The notes under the pieces were generated by a model that saw nothing but the letters and a program-made list of their open reading frames with translations, had not been told where the DNA came from and did not search any database. 64,000 bases of DNA from a virus: IMG/VR virus record IMGVR_UViG_3300020385_000006, positions 1 through 64,000 of that record; one strand, 5' to 3'. Within the stretch, counting starts at the first letter, position 1; every line of letters starts with the position of its first letter. Shown one piece after another: positions 60,596 to 64,000 of the stretch. The position numbers and the translations under genes were made by a program.

Positions 60596-61640
60596 GAGAA
60601 GTGTAAGCATTTAATGCATTGAATGAAGTATGTAACCAGGAATCTAAATCTTTTATTACCGTATACATTTTATCTGCCATGAACATTTTCTTAAACTCAT
60701 ATGTATTTGTACGATCAACTTTACCTTTAACTTTATCCAGAGTTAACATTTTCGCGCCACCATGTATATTAACTTCTTTTAATTGCATAAGGTCATAATT
60801 TAGTTGCAATGTTTCTTTATTTTGTAACACAGTTTCATGAACTTTATATTTCTTATCAACGTTATCCGCATATTCAACTATTTCATCAACTGTTATCTCT
60901 CTATCTTCACATATTATAGGAAAATGTTTAATCAAACTTTTTGTTCCTACACCCTTTATGCCAGGAATATTATCCGATTTATCACCAATAAACGTTCTGT
61001 ACAACAAGTAATTTTCAGGACTAAATCCAAATTCTTCTTTCATTAGACTTGGAGTATATAACTTCTTTTTTATAGGACTCCATACTGAAATACGATCATT
61101 TACCAATTGTAAAAAATCTCTATCCGTTGATACAATAGTTGCTCTATTTTCTTTTTCTGTATATAATTCATTGGCAATATATGCCATTATATCATCCGCT
61201 TCAACGTTATCAACTGATAATGTTGTAATTGGTAAACAATTAAGATATTGAGCCAATCTTCCAAACTGACGGCGCATACTATCTTGTTCATCTTCTAATG
61301 AAGCAAATTCTTGATATCTATTAAATGCTGTTTTATTTGCACGATTGGCTTTGTAATTTGGATAAATTGCCTTACGACGTTTTGAACCACCTTTTCCATC
61401 AAATACAATTACACATCTAGTAGGTTTTAACTGACGGATATTGGCAGCAACGGACCGTAAAAAGCCCGTTACTCCTCCAATATGTTGTCCATCATCATTT
61501 AGAGCCGGAACGGCTGAAAACACTCTAATGAATGTATTCAGTCCGTCAATGATTAAAAGATGGCTGTCTTTACTTGACCCCGTTCCTTGCTCATGCTCCC
61601 TTTCCACTTCTCGTAGTATGTTAAGATATTTAGAATCCAT
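60591..61640 (-). CDS. 5'-3' exonuclease (T4 RNase H/FEN-like)
   Basis: 349 residues. LLIIDGLNTFIRVFSA, CVIVFDGKGGSKRRK, DNVEADDIMAYIA, STDRDFLQLV and FIGDKSDNIPGIKGVG give the PIN/FEN active-site Asp set and the helix-hairpin-helix. It should remove RNA primers on the lagging strand, as T4 rnh does. Start overlaps uvsX stop. Confidence 0.9.
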   Translation of the reverse strand: MDSKYLNILREVEREHEQGTGSSKDSHLLIIDGLNTFIRVFSAVPALNDDGQHIGGVTGFLRSVAANIRQLKPTRCVIVFDGKGGSKRRKAIYPNYKANRANKTAFNRYQEFASLEDEQDSMRRQFGRLAQYLNCLPITTLSVDNVEADDIMAYIANELYTEKENRATIVSTDRDFLQLVNDRISVWSPIKKKLYTPSLMKEEFGFSPENYLLYRTFIGDKSDNIPGIKGVGTKSLIKHFPIICEDREITVDEIVEYADNVDKKYKVHETVLQNKETLQLNYDLMQLKEVNIHGGAKMLTLDKVKGKVDRTNTYEFKKMFMADKMYTVIKDLDSWLHTSFNALNAYTSL

Positions 61641-62785
61641 TAGCTTTCTTCGTTAACAAATTCTTCTGATATCGTAACATCATCTATTCCAATGTCCTCA
61701 CCCGGCTTATATTTAAGTATATATGCTTCACAGATTTGAGTATATATCTCATCTTTAAGGCCGTCAAGTTCTTCTAGTTTCTTTTCAAAATCTTTTGATA
61801 AGAATTTAACTTCAGAACCATCTGCTCTAGTAAATGTATACCATGCACCTGCTGTTGCTACTAACTTAAACTGCTTCATAATGTTTAGCCATCCACCGTA
61901 ATTATCAATACCTGATTCAAAATAGATATCATAATCAACAGTTTTTAATGGCGGTCCCATTCTGTTTTTAACCACTTGGCATCTAGTCTTGATTCCGATA
62001 GCCTGATCGACTCCATCTTTCTTAACTTTGATTTGACCAACTGATTTTAATCGTAACCGTACCGAGGCATGGAATGGAATAGCTTTACCACCAGAGGTAG
62101 TATAAGGATCACCAAATGCTACTCCTAATCTAGTCCTTAATTGATTTGTAAATATTAAACAAATCTTTTCACGGCCTATCATATTAGTAAGCTTTCGCAT
62201 ACCTTTTGATAAAATGATAGCTTTACTAGTTGCATAACCATCTTTATCAAATTCCTTTGCCATTTCAATTTTCGTAGAAGCACCCATTACAGAATCCACT
62301 ACAATTGTAACTAAACGATCTTTATTTGATTCACGTATTTTTACAACTATACTTTCAATTGCTTCAAATATATCTTCAATAGTTTCTAATGGAACATATA
62401 ACATCTTTTCAAGATCAAGTCCAATTGCTTCTAAAAACTCTCGAGAGATTGCATTTTCAGTATCAATATAAACGGCTAGGCCGCCTTCTTTTTGACAATT
62501 TGCCAATGCATGGGCTGCTAGTAACGATTTACCAGATGCTTCTAAACCTGTAATTTCAGATATTCTTCCGACTGGAAAGCCACCTTCTTTACGATTTGAA
62601 ATTGCAAGATCGAGCATTGATGATCCACTACCTACCCAGCCACGTACTTCGCTAGGAGCTTTTGTATCACCGTCTAAGAAAAATGCAGTTTGATATCCTG
62701 TATTCTTAAACTTTTTATTAAGACTATCGGCTAATTCTACAGCCAAAGAGTCTGCTAACTCGCTTTTCGTTTTTGATTTTGCCAT
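61640..62785 (-). CDS. uvsX: UvsX/RecA-like recombinase
   Basis: 381 residues. ITGLEASGKSLLAAHALA is Walker A, LVTIVVDSVMGAST the Walker B region, and TNQLRTRLGVAFGDPYTTSGGKAI resembles the L2 loop. The acidic C-terminus fits gp32-interacting UvsX. It is the strand-exchange protein for recombination-dependent replication. An AAAGG site precedes the ATG. Confidence 0.92.
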   Translation of the reverse strand: MAKSKTKSELADSLAVELADSLNKKFKNTGYQTAFFLDGDTKAPSEVRGWVGSGSSMLDLAISNRKEGGFPVGRISEITGLEASGKSLLAAHALANCQKEGGLAVYIDTENAISREFLEAIGLDLEKMLYVPLETIEDIFEAIESIVVKIRESNKDRLVTIVVDSVMGASTKIEMAKEFDKDGYATSKAIILSKGMRKLTNMIGREKICLIFTNQLRTRLGVAFGDPYTTSGGKAIPFHASVRLRLKSVGQIKVKKDGVDQAIGIKTRCQVVKNRMGPPLKTVDYDIYFESGIDNYGGWLNIMKQFKLVATAGAWYTFTRADGSEVKFLSKDFEKKLEELDGLKDEIYTQICEAYILKYKPGEDIGIDDVTISEEFVNEES

Positions 62786-62795
62786 TTATAGCCTT

Positions 62796-63569
62796 TTAGT
62801 CGTTGAATAACTCATCAAATGCAGCAGATACATCATCTACTTTATTGACACCAGCTGGAGCCGGTTCTGGAGCTTTTTGAGTTGTAACTGGTTCTGCTGT
62901 AGCCGTTTCTGTTTCTCCTTCAGGATTCAGATACGTTTCTAGAGCAGCTTTAAGATCATCATATGATGGTTCTTTAAAAATTACTGCCAAATCTGGTTGC
63001 TGTTTCGCAACACGTTCTGCAACATTTTTATCTTCTGTCATCATAGTGACATTAGGCTTTACACGAATTGATGTTTTTGGATATTGACCAGGACCATCTG
63101 CTGGAGTAAATTCTACTACAATGTCACGTCCGCCACTTGGATCTGTAATATCGCCATAATCAGGATCTGTAATAAATCCTAATAGCTCTTGATAAACAGT
63201 TTTACCAAATCCCCACATCTTAACGCCTTCAGATTCTTTACCTCTTACAATTACCGGAACATATGTTCTCATCTTAGGTTCCATCTGTTTACCTAGTTTC
63301 CATTCATCTGAATTACCAGATGCTTTTAACTTTTCACAGAACTCCACTACTGGATCTGGTTTTCCGTTTGTAACTGGAGATAAGTAATTTTTCTTACCTA
63401 AGTTGTAATGAAAATAAAGTTCTTGGAATGGATTATCTCTATCATGCTGATAAGGTACAATTCTTACTACTTGCTTGCCAGGTTCTGGCTTCCAGAGATT
63501 GTCGCGACGAGCGCCGGTTGTTTGTAATTGATTAAGTTTCGCTTTAATTGCGTCTAAATTAATTGCCAT
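62796..63569 (-). CDS. ssDNA-binding protein, gp32-like
   Basis: 257 residues. The N-terminal LAST-like basic part, the OB-fold region with aromatic strands (FQELYFHYNLGKKNYL, RTYVPVIVRGKESEGV), and the acidic C-terminal tail (VDDVSAAFDELFND) match gp32-type proteins of T4-like marine phages. The Cys-zinc motif is not evident. It is the first gene after the promoter at 63610-63641, upstream of uvsX. Confidence 0.85.
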   Translation of the reverse strand: MAINLDAIKAKLNQLQTTGARRDNLWKPEPGKQVVRIVPYQHDRDNPFQELYFHYNLGKKNYLSPVTNGKPDPVVEFCEKLKASGNSDEWKLGKQMEPKMRTYVPVIVRGKESEGVKMWGFGKTVYQELLGFITDPDYGDITDPSGGRDIVVEFTPADGPGQYPKTSIRVKPNVTMMTEDKNVAERVAKQQPDLAVIFKEPSYDDLKAALETYLNPEGETETATAEPVTTQKAPEPAPAGVNKVDDVSAAFDELFND

Positions 63570-63609
63570 TTTTTTCCTTTTTTAATTATTAATGGTTATT
63601 TATTATTTG

Positions 63610-63641
63610 TTAATATAAGAAACTTATTTCACTCTACCAAA
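63610..63641 (-). promoter_or_regulatory. Bacteroidota-type promoter, TTTG-N20-TATATTAA
   Basis: Minus-strand TTTGGTAGAGTGAAAT, 20-bp spacer, -7 box TATATTAA with TTTCTTATATT, 41 bases before the SSB ATG. Confidence 0.8.
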
Positions 63642-63665
63642 GGTTTTTTGAAAAAAGTTTAAATT

Positions 63666-63688
63666 TATTTGTTATTTGTTATTTGTTA
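63666..63688. repeat. short tandem repeat, TTATTTG x3
   Basis: Three copies of the 7-mer TTATTTG followed by TTA, overlapping the stop codon of the gene at 63686. Possibly slippage-prone. Confidence 0.6.
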
Positions 63689-63922
63689 AGCTATTGTCCA
63701 TTGTCTAACACCAGACACTACATTTACCGCAGTAACGCGCCATGGTATTTTAAATGCTTGTAAAAATTCATTTGTATCTGCGACTGTTGTTTTCATTACA
63801 AATGTTTCTGCTAAACCATATGGATAACCGAACCAAGTATCCCATTTTTCTAATGCTTGAGATTCTGTGATAATATCACCGGGATTAAATGCTTTGAAAT
63901 CTGCTGAATATACATCTGCCAT
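63686..63922 (-). CDS. hypothetical phage protein
   Basis: 78 residues, compact, with Trp and aromatic residues (WDTWFGYPYGLAETF, IPWRVTAVNVVSGV). No domain is recognised. Own promoter of the TTAG class (63944-63975), so it is timed differently from the SSB operon. Confidence 0.55.
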   Translation of the reverse strand: MADVYSADFKAFNPGDIITESQALEKWDTWFGYPYGLAETFVMKTTVADTNEFLQAFKIPWRVTAVNVVSGVRQWTIA

Positions 63923-63943
63923 AACTTACTCTTTTATTTAATA

Positions 63944-63975
63944 TAAATATAATGAATAGTTTTCAATTATCCTAA
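63944..63975 (-). promoter_or_regulatory. variant promoter, TTAG-N20-TATATTTA
   Basis: Minus-strand TTAGGATAATTGAAAA, 20-bp spacer, -7 box TATATTTA, 22 bases before the ATG at 63922. The first 16 bases match those of the site at 19766-19797. Confidence 0.65.
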
Positions 63976-64000
63976 TTAATCTACTTTGATGTTTCTACGA

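Overview
This window is one continuous stretch of a tailed-phage genome, probably a T4-superfamily myovirus infecting a member of the Bacteroidota (most likely Flavobacteriia-like). Every supported gene is on the minus strand, so transcription runs from high to low coordinates and 'upstream' means higher coordinates. The T4-type core is clear: ssDNA-binding protein (gp32-like), UvsX/RecA, 5'-3' exonuclease (rnh-like), DnaB/gp41-like helicase, family B DNA polymerase (gp43), sliding clamp (gp45) and both clamp-loader subunits (gp44, gp62). The host assignment rests on three things seen here: a phage protein ending in a type IX secretion (T9SS) sorting domain, a ClpS-like protein closest in pattern to Bacteroidota ClpS, and many promoters of Bacteroidota type (TTTG, 20 bp, TAnnTTTA).

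Layout. 1-8.3 kb: small accessory genes of unknown role, a lipoprotein, and a MoxR AAA+ ATPase plus HExxH/VWA protein pair. 8.4-24 kb: a region of virion, lysis and envelope genes: HNH-like protein, lytic transglycosylase, ClpS-like adaptor, small membrane proteins, a secreted thioredoxin-fold protein, an outer-membrane barrel, the 981-residue T9SS cargo, a staphylococcal-nuclease-like protein, tail-fibre-like proteins and a DUF5675 protein. 24-41.8 kb: a large sugar locus (UDP-sugar dehydrogenase, epimerase, GDP-mannose dehydratase, DegT aminotransferase, methyltransferase, Gfo/Idh and FAD oxidoreductases, and about ten glycosyltransferases). 41.8-64 kb: SLOG protein, PD-(D/E)XK nuclease, GroEL, replisome, dUTPase, a DpdA-like base transglycosylase beside another glycosyltransferase, HPRT, FolE, GroES, QueE, QueD, class II ribonucleotide reductase, helicase, exonuclease, recombinase and SSB. 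Capsid, portal and terminase genes are outside the window.

How it fits together. FolE, QueD and QueE make the 7-deazaguanine precursor and the DpdA-like enzyme would exchange it into phage DNA, a known anti-restriction strategy; QueC is not in this window. The phage carries its own chaperonin pair and B12-dependent RNR. The most unusual part is the envelope module: a secreted barrel and a huge Cys-rich repeat protein that the phage appears to route through the host's own T9SS.

Regulation. At least eleven transcription units start with an extended promoter of exactly the same geometry (-33 TTTGG, 20-bp spacer, -7 TATATTWA, with TTTCTTATATT before and over the -7 box). A variant with TTAGGA at -33 precedes a few other genes. 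Some start codons sit 4-5 bases after the -7 box, which suggests leaderless transcripts. Three small genes of 33-40 codons were added by reading the sequence.
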